In this document: positions 34,641-42,767 of the stretch, piece after piece
Layout of the letters: each line of letters starts with the position of its first letter
How positions within the stretch are numbered: the first letter of the stretch is position 1
Assembly (NCBI RefSeq): GCF_004795055.1
Contig: NZ_SSBJ01000002.1
Span: 1-64,000, forward strand
Source: Streptomyces sp. A1136
Lineage (GTDB): Bacteria > Actinomycetota > Actinomycetes > Streptomycetales > Streptomycetaceae
Reading direction: 5' to 3'
DNA length: 64,000 nucleotides
Notes under the pieces: model-generated
Databases searched by the model: none
The model's input: the letters and a program-made list of their open reading frames with translations, nothing else
Told to the model about the DNA's origin: nothing
Made by a program: the position numbers and the translations under genes

Positions 34641-36011
34641 ATGACGGCGCAGACGACGGACAAAGCGGAACCGGGGGCGGAGGACGGCAGATCCGCCGCC
34701 GCCCGCAAGCGCGAACAGCACGGCTGGTACTTCTACGATTTCGCCTGCTCGGTCTACTCGACGAGCGTGCTCACGGTGTTCCTCGGGCCGTACCTGACCG
34801 CCGTGGCCAAGGCGGCGGCGGACGCCGAGGGCTACGTGCACCCGCTGGGCATCCCGGTCCGGGCCGGGTCCTTCTTCGCGTACTCGGTGTCGGTCTCGGT
34901 GATCGTCGCCGTGTTGATCATGCCGCTGGCCGGCGCGGTGGCCGACCGCGGCGGGCGCAAGAAGCCCTTGTTGGCTGCGGCGGCCTACACGGGCGCGGCG
35001 GCGACCACCGGGATGTTCTTCCTGAGCGGCGAGCGGTACCTGCTGGGCGGGCTGCTGCTGATCGTCGCGAACGCCGCGCTCGCCGTCTCGATGGTGCTCT
35101 ACAACGCCTACCTGCCGCAGATCGCCACCCCCGACGAACGGGACACCGTCTCCTCGCGGGGCTGGGCGTTCGGGTACACCTCGGGCGCGTTCGTCCTGGT
35201 CCTGAACCTGGTCCTGTTCCAGGGCCACGACTCCTTCGGCGTGTCCGAGGGCACGGCGGTACGGATCTGTCTGGCCTCGGCGGGCCTGTGGTGGGGCGCC
35301 TTCGCGATCGTCCCGCTGCGCAGGCTGCGCGACCGGGCGGTGGTGCGCGAGGCGGGAGCCGCCGCGCCGGTCAGCGGCTGGCGGCAGTTGGTCGCGACGC
35401 TGCGGGACATGCGGCGCTTCCCGCTGACGCTGTCGTTCCTGCTGGCGTACCTGATCTACAACGACGGCGTACAGACCGTGATCTCGCAGGCCTCGGTCTA
35501 CGGGTCGGAGGAGTTGGGGCTGGAGCAGTCGACGCTGATCGTGGCGGTGCTCCTCGTACAGGTCCTCGCGGTGGCGGGCGCGCTCGGGATGGGGCGACTG
35601 GCGCGTTCGTACGGCGCCAAGCGGACGATCCTCGGTTCGCTGGCCGCGTGGGCGCTGACGCTGGCGGCCGGCTACTTCCTTCCGGCGCGCACTCCGGTGT
35701 GGTTCTTCGTACTCGCCTCGATGATCGGCCTGGTGCTGGGCGGCAGCCAGGCGCTGTCGCGGTCGCTGTTCTCGCACCTGGTCCCGGCGGGCAAGGAGGC
35801 CGAGTACTTCTCCGCGTACGAGATGAGCGACCGCGGGCTGAGTTGGGTCGGGCCGCTGGTGTTCGGCCTGACCTACCAGGTCACGGGCAGCTATCGGACG
35901 GCGATCATCTCGTTGGTGGTGTTCTTCGCACTGGGTTTCGTGCTGCTCGCCCGGGTGCCGGTGCGGCGCGCGGTGGAGGCGGCGGGCAATCCTGTTCCCG
36001 AACGGCTCTGA
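34641..36011 (+). CDS. MFS transporter, UMF1/Atg22-like
   Basis: A 456-residue membrane protein with about twelve hydrophobic segments. The N-terminal motif HGWYFYDFACSVYSTSVLTV and DRGGRKKPLL loop are typical of the UMF1/Atg22-like branch of the major facilitator superfamily. Substrate is unknown; some relatives export amino acids. The start ATG follows GGCGAGGGGA. Downstream, 278 bases lead to rbpA. Confidence 0.87.
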   Translation: MTAQTTDKAEPGAEDGRSAAARKREQHGWYFYDFACSVYSTSVLTVFLGPYLTAVAKAAADAEGYVHPLGIPVRAGSFFAYSVSVSVIVAVLIMPLAGAVADRGGRKKPLLAAAAYTGAAATTGMFFLSGERYLLGGLLLIVANAALAVSMVLYNAYLPQIATPDERDTVSSRGWAFGYTSGAFVLVLNLVLFQGHDSFGVSEGTAVRICLASAGLWWGAFAIVPLRRLRDRAVVREAGAAAPVSGWRQLVATLRDMRRFPLTLSFLLAYLIYNDGVQTVISQASVYGSEELGLEQSTLIVAVLLVQVLAVAGALGMGRLARSYGAKRTILGSLAAWALTLAAGYFLPARTPVWFFVLASMIGLVLGGSQALSRSLFSHLVPAGKEAEYFSAYEMSDRGLSWVGPLVFGLTYQVTGSYRTAIISLVVFFALGFVLLARVPVRRAVEAAGNPVPERL

Positions 36012-36202
36012 GAACGAATTCGGAACGAATTTCGACGTTGAAGCAAAGGGCCGGTAGTGTACGCCTTTGCCCTGCCAGGCGGACCGTTACTGCGCGCACA
36101 AGAAGCATGAGCGTTGGGTGACATCTGCTGCCAGATGTGACAAAACGGGCAGCGGTGGGTACAACAAGGGGCGGCACGACGGGCGACGCACGACCCGGAG
36201 CG

Positions 36203-36228
36203 GGAATCTATACCGCCGACCGGACGTT
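36203..36228 (+). promoter_or_regulatory. SigR-type promoter of rbpA
   Basis: GGAAT (36203-36207) and GTT (36226-36228) are exactly 18 bases apart, the SigR consensus GGAAT-N18-GTT. In S. coelicolor one rbpA promoter is known to be SigR-dependent and induced by thiol oxidation. A second, housekeeping promoter is expected but not placed. Confidence 0.8.
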
Positions 36229-36289
36229 GACCGGATGACGACGACAGCGACACCTGTCCTGTGGGCGACAAGCCCGGGAGGCACGATTC

Positions 36290-36664
36290 ATGAGTGAGCG
36301 AGCTCTCCGCGGTACGCGGCTCGTGGTTACCAGCTACGAGACGGACCGCGGCATCGATCTGGCCCCGCGCCAGGCGGTGGAGTACGCATGCCAGAACGGT
36401 CATCGATTTGAGATGCCGTTCTCGGTTGAGGCAGAAATTCCGCCGGAGTGGGAGTGCAAGGCGTGCGGCGCCATGGCACTCCTGGTCGACGGGGACGGGC
36501 CCGAAGAGAAGAAGGGCAAGCCCGCGCGAACGCACTGGGACATGCTCATGGAGCGACGCACCCGCGAGGAACTCGAGGAAGTGCTGGCCGAGAGGCTGGC
36601 GGTCCTGCGTTCCGGCGCCATGAACATTGCCGTGCATCCGCGGGACAGCCGCAAGTCCGCCTGA
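36290..36664 (+). CDS. rbpA: RNA polymerase-binding protein RbpA
   Basis: A 124-residue actinobacterial transcription factor that binds the principal sigma factor and RNA polymerase and helps open complexes form. C34, H38, C56 and C59 make the zinc-binding core domain; the basic linker and the C-terminal sigma-interacting helices (THWDMLMERRTREELEEVLA) follow. Length and motif order match the S. coelicolor protein. It has a SigR-type promoter and ends at a strong terminator, so it is monocistronic. Confidence 0.97.
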   Translation: MSERALRGTRLVVTSYETDRGIDLAPRQAVEYACQNGHRFEMPFSVEAEIPPEWECKACGAMALLVDGDGPEEKKGKPARTHWDMLMERRTREELEEVLAERLAVLRSGAMNIAVHPRDSRKSA

Positions 36665-36683
36665 CACCCGGACTGGGAACAAA

Positions 36684-36724
36684 GCCGAGGGCCCCCGCCA
36701 CTTCCTGTGGCGGGGGCCCTCGGC
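36684..36724 (+). terminator. rbpA terminator
   Basis: A perfect 18-bp stem (GCCGAGGGCCCCCGCCAC with its complement) and a 5-base loop TTCCT start 19 bases after the rbpA stop. Confidence 0.88.
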
Positions 36725-36769
36725 GTGCTCGCGTCCCGGCGCGCTTCGGCGCCCGTGGGTTCACGGGTC

Positions 36770-36817
36770 CGTGAGTGCGTAGGCCCGTGAGTGCGTAGGC
36801 CCGTGAGTGCGTAGGCC
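36770..36817. repeat. Three tandem 16-base repeats
   Basis: CGTGAGTGCGTAGGCC occurs three times in a row without a mismatch, flanked by related partial copies. A further simple repeat based on CTACGGGT lies at 36862-36905. The region is between the rbpA terminator and the fxsA stop and codes for nothing evident. Confidence 0.85.
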
Positions 36818-36918
36818 CGTGGGACTCGTGCGGTGCCGAAGCAGCCGGGCGTAGGGGCTGGGGGCCTACGGGTCTACGGGTCTACGGGGACGGGTCTACG
36901 GGGCTCAGGCACCCGGGC

Positions 36919-37506
36919 TCAGGAGGCGAGCGGCGGGCGGTAGCCGGAGTCCGGGCCGGACGGGCCGGCGCCCGGACCGGGCCGCGGCCGGTCCTCGCGG
37001 ACGACCTCGCCCCGCACCACCTTGCCGTCGGGCTGGTGGATGCGGGCCTGTTGGAACGCGGCGCCGAAGCCGCCGCCGGTCGCCGAGGTCATCGTGCGTT
37101 CCAGGGAGCGGGCGAGCCGGCGGCCGGCCAGCGCGCGCACCGGCGGCAGCAGCAGGAGCAGTCCGGCGACGTCCGAGAGCAGGCCCGGCAGGATCAGGAG
37201 CAGTCCGGCCAGCATGACCAGGCCGTTGCCCCGGCCCTGCTGCCGGTCCTCGGGCGCCGTGCCCTGCCCGACCCGCTGGAAGCTTGCGGTGAGGTTCCGG
37301 AAGGCTCGGCGGCCCGCCCGCTTGATGACCACCGCGCCGAGCACGATCCCGCCCAGCAGGAGCAGGGCGACGGTGAAGCCGCCGGCCGCCCCCGCGACCA
37401 GGCTCAGCAGCCAGATCTCCAGGATGAACCAGGCGGCGACCGCCAGGGGGAGGTACGTACGGGCGGCCGAGCGCCGCCGGGGAGCAGTCGAGGTGCCGGT
37501 CGTCAT
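36919..37506 (-). CDS. fxsA: FxsA family membrane protein
   Basis: A 195-residue FxsA-like cytoplasmic membrane protein. Hydrophobic helices lie near residues 18-55 (two) and 90-120 (LVMLAGLLLILPGLLSDVAG is the family hallmark). E. coli FxsA affects F-exclusion of phage T7; in streptomycetes its role is unknown. The C-terminal ~70 residues are polar and Gly/Pro-rich. ATG 37506 lies six bases after CACACT, so a leaderless mRNA is possible. In streptomycetes the gene sits between rbpA and the mannosyltransferase, as here. Confidence 0.87.
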   Translation of the reverse strand: MTTGTSTAPRRRSAARTYLPLAVAAWFILEIWLLSLVAGAAGGFTVALLLLGGIVLGAVVIKRAGRRAFRNLTASFQRVGQGTAPEDRQQGRGNGLVMLAGLLLILPGLLSDVAGLLLLLPPVRALAGRRLARSLERTMTSATGGGFGAAFQQARIHQPDGKVVRGEVVREDRPRPGPGAGPSGPDSGYRPPLAS

Positions 37507-37600
37507 GACCCCAGTGTGCCTGGGGTGGCGTAAAAGCGACCTCAGTCGGAGGTACCGGACATCCCCTAGGGGTTTGGGGAGGGGGCCCCGGGAGGCGCGG

Positions 37601-38368
37601 CTACGCCCCGGACCTGCCGGTGAGCTTGGCCGCACGGGCCTTGAGGCCCCACTGCGTGACCCGCCACAGGGCCTCCACCACGATGTCCTTGCTCATCTTG
37701 CTGTCGCCGAACTCACGCTCGACGAACGTGATGGGCACCTCGACGACCCTGAAGCCCTTGCGGACGGCCCGGCGGGCGAGGTCGACCTGGAAGCAGTAGC
37801 CCGCGGAGGCGACCTCGTCCAGGCCCAGTCCCTCCAGGGTCTCGCGGCGGAAGGCGCGGTAGCCGCCGGTCACGTCGCGGATCGGGACGCCCAGCATCAG
37901 CCGGGAGTAGGTGGACCCGCCCCGGGAGAGGATCTCGCGGCTCTTGGGCCAGTTGACGACCCGGCCGCCGGGCACCCAGCGCGACCCCAGCACCAGGTCG
38001 GCGCCGGCGAGCGCGGTCAGCAGCCGGGGCAGTTCCTCAGGCCGGTGGGAGCCGTCTGCGTCCATCTCGACGATGACGCCGTAGCCGTGCTCCAGGCCCC
38101 AGGCGAAACCCGCGAGGTAGGCGGCGCCCAGCCCTTCCTTGCCCTTGCGGTGCAGGACGTGGACGTGGTCGTCGGCGGCGGACAGTTCGTCGGCGAGCTT
38201 GCCGGTTCCGTCCGGGCTGTTGTCGTCGGCGACGAGGATGTGCGCCTCGGGCACGGCGGCGCGCACACGGCCGACGATCAGAGCGACGTTCTCCGCCTCG
38301 TTGTACGTGGGGATGATCACCAAGGTGGTCCCGAGGGGCCCGTAGGTCCGCTGTCCGCCGTCGCTCAC
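37601..38368 (-). CDS. Polyprenol-phosphate mannosyltransferase (Ppm/DPM1-like)
   Basis: A 255-residue GT2 glycosyltransferase that transfers mannose from GDP-mannose to a polyprenyl phosphate, giving the donor for protein O-mannosylation and lipoglycans. Motifs are [35 protein letters not shown] (metal-binding DxD) and a C-terminal RxxW-like region [13 protein letters not shown]. No membrane helices, so the acyltransferase domain of mycobacterial Ppm1 is absent. GTG 38368 has AAGGGGAC upstream; longer starts exist at 38383 and 38419. Confidence 0.9.
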   Translation of the reverse strand: MSDGGQRTYGPLGTTLVIIPTYNEAENVALIVGRVRAAVPEAHILVADDNSPDGTGKLADELSAADDHVHVLHRKGKEGLGAAYLAGFAWGLEHGYGVIVEMDADGSHRPEELPRLLTALAGADLVLGSRWVPGGRVVNWPKSREILSRGGSTYSRLMLGVPIRDVTGGYRAFRRETLEGLGLDEVASAGYCFQVDLARRAVRKGFRVVEVPITFVEREFGDSKMSKDIVVEALWRVTQWGLKARAAKLTGRSGA

Positions 38369-38705
38369 TAGGTCCCCTTGCATGCTTCTCGTCCAGCCCC
38401 GCCTCGTCCGTCCCGTCACCAGCGGGACGATTTTAGAACAGTGGTCGGGGCCCGCGGTCCTTCGGGCCGGCCAGGCTCCCGCTGGCTGCGGGTGACCGTG
38501 GCCGTTGTCTACTGGACCGCCGGGCCCCGACCTGGGACCACCCGCCCCCGGATTCCGCTGGGGGCGCCCGCACCGGCGAAACTTCCCTCGCCCCCGAGGC
38601 GCGGGTGCGCCGGGCGGACGGATCCGTCCGGAGGGGACGTCCTGTGGTGGACCCGGCCGAACCTATCCGGGTCGGGCCACCGGTACCGAACCGAGGCCCC
38701 CCGGA
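38369..38705. other. Intergenic region upstream of the mannosyltransferase gene
   Basis: This 337-base gap separates two minus-strand genes. It should hold the mannosyltransferase promoter. Around 38425-38445 GC drops (ACGATTTTAGAACAGTGG), a likely promoter position. No ORF with protein-like sequence and no stem-loop of note. Confidence 0.4.
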
Positions 38706-40328
38706 TCACCCCTGTGGCCGTACGAATACCTCCCGGCCGCCCACGACCGTGGCCAGGCACACGGGCAGGTCCGCGCCGGGCGTCAGGTCGGGCAGACCGG
38801 GGGTGCCGGAACGGGGATCGGTCGACCAGCGGGCCACCCGGTCGTCGGGCGCCTGCACCACGAGTTCCTCGGTGCGCCAGACCGCGTAGTCGGCGGGGGC
38901 GCCGGGGACGAGAGTGCCCGCGTCGTCCCGGCCGAGCGCCCGCCACCCGCCCCGGGTGTGCGCGGCGAAGGCGGCTCGTACGGAGATCCGGTGCTCGGGG
39001 GTCCGGTGGAAGGCCGCCGCGCGGACGGTCCCCCAGGGGTCGAGGGGGGTGACGGGGGCGTCCGAGCCGAAGGCCAGGGGCACCCCGGCTTTGAGCAGGG
39101 CGGCGAAGGGGTTGAGTGTCCGGGCCCGCGCGGCACCGAGCCGGTCGGCGTACATGCCGTCCTCACCGCCCCAGGCGGCGTCGAAAGCGGGCTGCACGGA
39201 GGCGGTGAGGCCCAGCTCGGCGAAAGCGGCGATGGTGGCCGGGGTCATCATCTCGGCGTGCTCGACGCGGTGGCGGGCGGCGCGGACGCGGGCGAGCCCG
39301 ACCTTTTCGGCGGCGGCCCGCAGCCCCTCCACGACGGCGGTGATCGCGGCGTCGCCGATGGCGTGGAACCCGGCCTGGAGGCCGGCCTCGGTGCAGGCGA
39401 CGACGTGCGCGGCGACGTCGCGGGAGTCGAGGTAGCCGGTGCCGGTGTGGGTCGCGTCGGAATACGGGGCGTGCAGGCACGCGGTGTGGGAACCGAGGGC
39501 GCCGTCCACGAACAGGTCGCCGGCGGCGCCGACCGCCCCGAGTTCCGCGGCGCGCTCGATGTCGCGGTCGGCCCAGTAGCCGAAGACGCGCGGGCCGCCG
39601 TGGTGGGCGGCGAGGTCGAGCAGGGCGGTGAAGTCCTCGGGCGAGGAGATCTCGGGGCCGCCGCACTCGTGGACGGAGCCGATGCCGAGGGAGGCGGCGC
39701 GGTCCAGGGCGGCGCGCTGGGCCTCGGCGCGCTGGGCCGGGGTGACGGCGTCGAGCGCGGCCCGGCGGACGGCGTGGTGGGCGTCGCCGGTCAGCGGCTC
39801 GTCACCGGCCCGGTGAACGCCTGGGACGAGGTCCAGCAGGGCGGTGGTGACGACCGCAGAGTGGACGTCCACCCGGCTGAGGTAGAGCGGACGGCCGCCG
39901 GCGGCCTCGTCGAGTTCGGCCCGGTGCGGGGCCCGGCGCTCGGGCCAGCGGGCGGCGTCCCAGCCGTGGCCGAGGAGCACCCGGTCGGCGGGGCGGCGGG
40001 CGGCGTAGGCCCGGACGAGGGCCAGCGCCTCGGGAAGGGAGTGGGCCGCGGACAGGTCGAGGCCGGTGAGGGCGAGGCCGGTGGAGGTGGTGTGGACGTG
40101 GGCGTCGGTGAACGCGGGGGTGACGAGCGCGCCGTCGAGGTGGACGACCTCGTCCACGCCCTGCGCGAAGGCGTCGGCGGCGCCTTCGGAGCCGACCCAG
40201 GCGATGTGGCCCCGCTCGACGACCATCGCGGTGGCGAAGGGGTCGGCGGGGCTGTGCACCTCACCGCCGCGGAGCAGGACGGTGCGGCGGGTTCCGGCGG
40301 CGGTGGCGGAGGCGGTGCGGTCAGTCAT
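38706..40328 (-). CDS. Amidohydrolase, YtcJ-like
   Basis: A 540-residue metal-dependent hydrolase of the amidohydrolase superfamily (YtcJ-like branch). Metal-binding residues are in FTDAHVHTTSTG, ATLG-type strands, GFHAIGDAA and RVEHAEMM; LAFGSDAPVTPLDPW holds the conserved C-terminal aspartate. No signal peptide. ATG 40328 is where homology begins, although the frame stays open upstream into another gene. An Lrp-type regulator lies 128 bases upstream in the same direction. Substrate unknown. Confidence 0.88.
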   Translation of the reverse strand: MTDRTASATAAGTRRTVLLRGGEVHSPADPFATAMVVERGHIAWVGSEGAADAFAQGVDEVVHLDGALVTPAFTDAHVHTTSTGLALTGLDLSAAHSLPEALALVRAYAARRPADRVLLGHGWDAARWPERRAPHRAELDEAAGGRPLYLSRVDVHSAVVTTALLDLVPGVHRAGDEPLTGDAHHAVRRAALDAVTPAQRAEAQRAALDRAASLGIGSVHECGGPEISSPEDFTALLDLAAHHGGPRVFGYWADRDIERAAELGAVGAAGDLFVDGALGSHTACLHAPYSDATHTGTGYLDSRDVAAHVVACTEAGLQAGFHAIGDAAITAVVEGLRAAAEKVGLARVRAARHRVEHAEMMTPATIAAFAELGLTASVQPAFDAAWGGEDGMYADRLGAARARTLNPFAALLKAGVPLAFGSDAPVTPLDPWGTVRAAAFHRTPEHRISVRAAFAAHTRGGWRALGRDDAGTLVPGAPADYAVWRTEELVVQAPDDRVARWSTDPRSGTPGLPDLTPGADLPVCLATVVGGREVFVRPQG

Positions 40329-40456
40329 GCCCCCAGTTTCGCTGGTCGCCCGCCTCCACCCGGACCCGACCCCCCACGGGCGGCCCGGGCGGGGCCGGCC
40401 CGGGGCCGGCGCCTCGGTCCGGGGCCCGGGACGCGCCGCGAGGCCGCGCGGCGGGG

Positions 40457-40906
40457 TCAGACGCGGGGCGGACGGGCTTCGTAGGGGGTGGAGAGGACCA
40501 CCGTCGTGCGCGTGGCGACGTGGGCCAGGGCGCGGAGCCGGCCCAGGAGGTCTTCGAGTTCCAGGGGCGTGGCCACGCGCACCTTGAGGATGTAGTTCTC
40601 GTCGCCCGCGACGCTGTGGCACGCCTCGATCTCCGGGACCCCCGCGAGCCGCTCGGCGATGTCGTCGGGGGCACTGGGGTCGAACGGTTTGACCGAGATG
40701 AAAGCCGTCAGCGGCAGCCCGACGGCCTCGGGATCGACGACGGCCGCGTAGCCGCGGATGACTCCGCGCTGTTCCAGCCGGCGTACTCGCTGATGGACTG
40801 CCGACGTGGACAGTCCGGTGGCCTTGCCCAGATCCGTGTAGCTCATCCGCCCGTCCCGCACGAGCAGATCCACGATCTGGCGGTCCAGCTCCTCCATTGC
40901 GCTCAT
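40457..40906 (-). CDS. Lrp/AsnC-family regulator
   Basis: A 149-residue feast/famine regulator. The N-terminal helix-turn-helix (GKATGLSTSAVHQRVRRLEQ) is followed by a RAM ligand-binding domain starting near residue 65, with the motif EACHSVAGDENYILKVRV. Such proteins respond to amino acids. It may control the amidohydrolase downstream. ATG 40906 has no strong ribosome site; TAGGTT eight bases upstream hints at a short or absent leader. ATG 40897 is an alternative start. Confidence 0.92.
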   Translation of the reverse strand: MSAMEELDRQIVDLLVRDGRMSYTDLGKATGLSTSAVHQRVRRLEQRGVIRGYAAVVDPEAVGLPLTAFISVKPFDPSAPDDIAERLAGVPEIEACHSVAGDENYILKVRVATPLELEDLLGRLRALAHVATRTTVVLSTPYEARPPRV

Positions 40907-41114
40907 AGCCGCTCAACCTATTGCCCAGAGCCGCTCCAGGCACAGCGGTGTCCACGGGGAAACGGCACCTGCGGCGGGCATGTGACCAAGGCCACAGGGG
41001 TATGGATGCGTACGCGCGGCTCCGGTGGTTACTCGTGCCGCGCGACGGGAAGTGCTTGCTGTGGCCGTGGCCGAAGAATCTGCCCGCCCGGCCCACCCAA
41101 GGGGGAGTACATCC

Positions 41115-41537
41115 ATGCTGAACACCAACGGCGCCGGCCGCATGAGTGAAGCCGAGTACGCGGACGACGCGGACTATCTCGAAGATGCCGACGGGTTCGA
41201 CATCCACCACGCGGTCTGCCCCCACTGCGGGCAGTCGATCGCCCTGGTCGCCGACGAGGAGTACCTGCCGCAGCACGCGCTCTGCCTGACCCCGTGGAAC
41301 CCGTTCGGGCTCACGGTGTGCGCGGGCACGGGTCGCCCGGCCTCGGAGGCGCTGCCGACGGTGGGCGCGTTCCAGACGGACGCGTCGGAGCCGGCGGTGG
41401 TCGTGCTGACGCTGCCGCAGGGGCTGGACTGGCGGACGCAGCCCTTCTCGCACGTCGGCGGTCCGGGCTCGCGTCCGGTGCGGATGACGGCGACGGTGCT
41501 GCCGCCGCAGATGCGTCAGCACGCGCAGGCCGCCTGA
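41115..41537 (+). CDS. Conserved hypothetical zinc-ribbon-like protein
   Basis: A 140-residue protein. An acidic stretch (residues 12-30) is followed by C35-P-H-C38 and C57/C69, which could bind zinc; the second half is beta-rich (VVVLTLPQGLDWRTQPFSHV). ATG 41115 has GGGGGAG upstream. No known domain. It is convergent with the next gene, only 17 bases away, so the two transcripts may overlap. Confidence 0.75.
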   Translation: MLNTNGAGRMSEAEYADDADYLEDADGFDIHHAVCPHCGQSIALVADEEYLPQHALCLTPWNPFGLTVCAGTGRPASEALPTVGAFQTDASEPAVVVLTLPQGLDWRTQPFSHVGGPGSRPVRMTATVLPPQMRQHAQAA

Positions 41538-41554
41538 CCGGCCGGGCCGGGGCC

Positions 41555-42661
41555 CTACCAGTACGTTCCCCGCACCATGGCGGCCAGAGCGGCGTGGTGC
41601 AGGATGAGGCCGTCGGCGTGGTCGCCGTCCGTCGGTCTGCCGACCTCACCGAAGTGCGCCTGCCGGTAGGCGATGCGCAGCATCACGATGCCGTGCCGCA
41701 GGGCGGCGTACAGGGTGTGGAACTCCATGTCGCGCGGGGTGTGCCCGGTGAGTTCGGCGTAGCGGCGTTCGAGGTCGTCGCGGCGCAGGAAGTCCGGCAG
41801 GCCCACCTGGCCGAAGCCGACGGTCAGGTCCTGGAAGAAGCGGTGGAGGTAGACGGTCCAGCCGAGGTCCACCTCGCGGGGGGCGTACGCCGCCATCTCC
41901 CAGTCGAGTACGGCCACCGGTTCGAAGCCGTCGGCCTGGTAGATCACGTTGCCGATGCGCGCGTCGCCCCAGTTGAGGACCGGTTCCCCCTCGTCGTCGG
42001 GCCAGAGTTCCTCCAGCCGGTCGAAGGCCCGTTCCAGCAGCGGTGAGCGGGGCATGCCGTCCACCACCCAGGCGTAGTAGTCGCGTTGGGCCTCGACGTG
42101 CCGGCGCAGCGGGCTCCCGGAACCGGGCGGGAGGAGGAACCGCGCCTCGCCGGACGGGAACTGGTCGTGGAGCCGGGCCAGGAGGGAGATGCTCGCCTCC
42201 TGGAGGACGGCGCGTTCGGCGTCGGTGGCGGAGTGCAGCCAGTTCCCCTCGTAGGTGTAGGGCATGACGTCGGGCGGGACGCGCCCCTCGGCGCGGGCCA
42301 TGACGAAGAAGGGCGCGCCGAGTGGCCGGGGGTCCTCCTCCAGCCAGCGCACCCGGGGCACGGGAAGGTCGGTGTGTTCGGCCACCAGCCGCATCACGCG
42401 GTACTGGCGGCCCATGTCGTAGGTGGGGAAGACGGTGTGGGCGGCCGGGTCGGCGGCCAGGCGCAGGGCGCAGGCCCGGTCGGGGGCGTCGGGGTGCTCG
42501 ATGTCGAAGAGGAGGGTCTCGCTGGACATGCCGTTGGAGCCGGGCACGGAGGTGTTGGCGACCTTGGCGCCGGGGAGGCGGGCGTCCAGCCAGGCCGTGA
42601 GGCGCCGGCCGAGTTCCTCGGGGTCGCGGGTGGAGGTACGGGGACGTGGTGCCGTTGCCAT
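41555..42661 (-). CDS. Phosphotransferase-fold protein (APH/ACAD10-like)
   Basis: A 368-residue kinase-fold protein of the aminoglycoside-phosphotransferase family, in the subgroup near acyl-CoA dehydrogenase genes (ACAD10 N-domain-like). The catalytic loop reads LNWGDARIGNVIY: the usual His before Gly-Asp is Trp, but Asp and the metal Asn remain, and VLDWEMAAYAPREVDLGW carries the metal-binding Asp. Activity on a hydroxyacyl compound is more likely than on an antibiotic. It follows a lipocalin-like gene by 106 bases on the same strand; the operon is preceded by a TetR-type operator. Confidence 0.83.
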   Translation of the reverse strand: MATAPRPRTSTRDPEELGRRLTAWLDARLPGAKVANTSVPGSNGMSSETLLFDIEHPDAPDRACALRLAADPAAHTVFPTYDMGRQYRVMRLVAEHTDLPVPRVRWLEEDPRPLGAPFFVMARAEGRVPPDVMPYTYEGNWLHSATDAERAVLQEASISLLARLHDQFPSGEARFLLPPGSGSPLRRHVEAQRDYYAWVVDGMPRSPLLERAFDRLEELWPDDEGEPVLNWGDARIGNVIYQADGFEPVAVLDWEMAAYAPREVDLGWTVYLHRFFQDLTVGFGQVGLPDFLRRDDLERRYAELTGHTPRDMEFHTLYAALRHGIVMLRIAYRQAHFGEVGRPTDGDHADGLILHHAALAAMVRGTYW

Positions 42662-42767
42662 GGACTGGCCCTCCTGCTGTTCCGGTTCTGCTACGGGGGC
42701 TCGTGCGCGGGGGCGGACGCGCGCGACGGGATACGCGGGGTGGCGTCGCGGGGCGGGGCGCGCGGGG

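Noticed and set aside
36770..36817. Tandem repeats as a CRISPR array
   Set aside because: The 16-base units are contiguous, without spacers, and no cas genes are present.
38706..41522. 938-codon frame for the amidohydrolase
   Set aside because: The protein family starts at ATG 40328. The upstream part overlaps the Lrp gene and the zinc-ribbon-like gene on the other strand.
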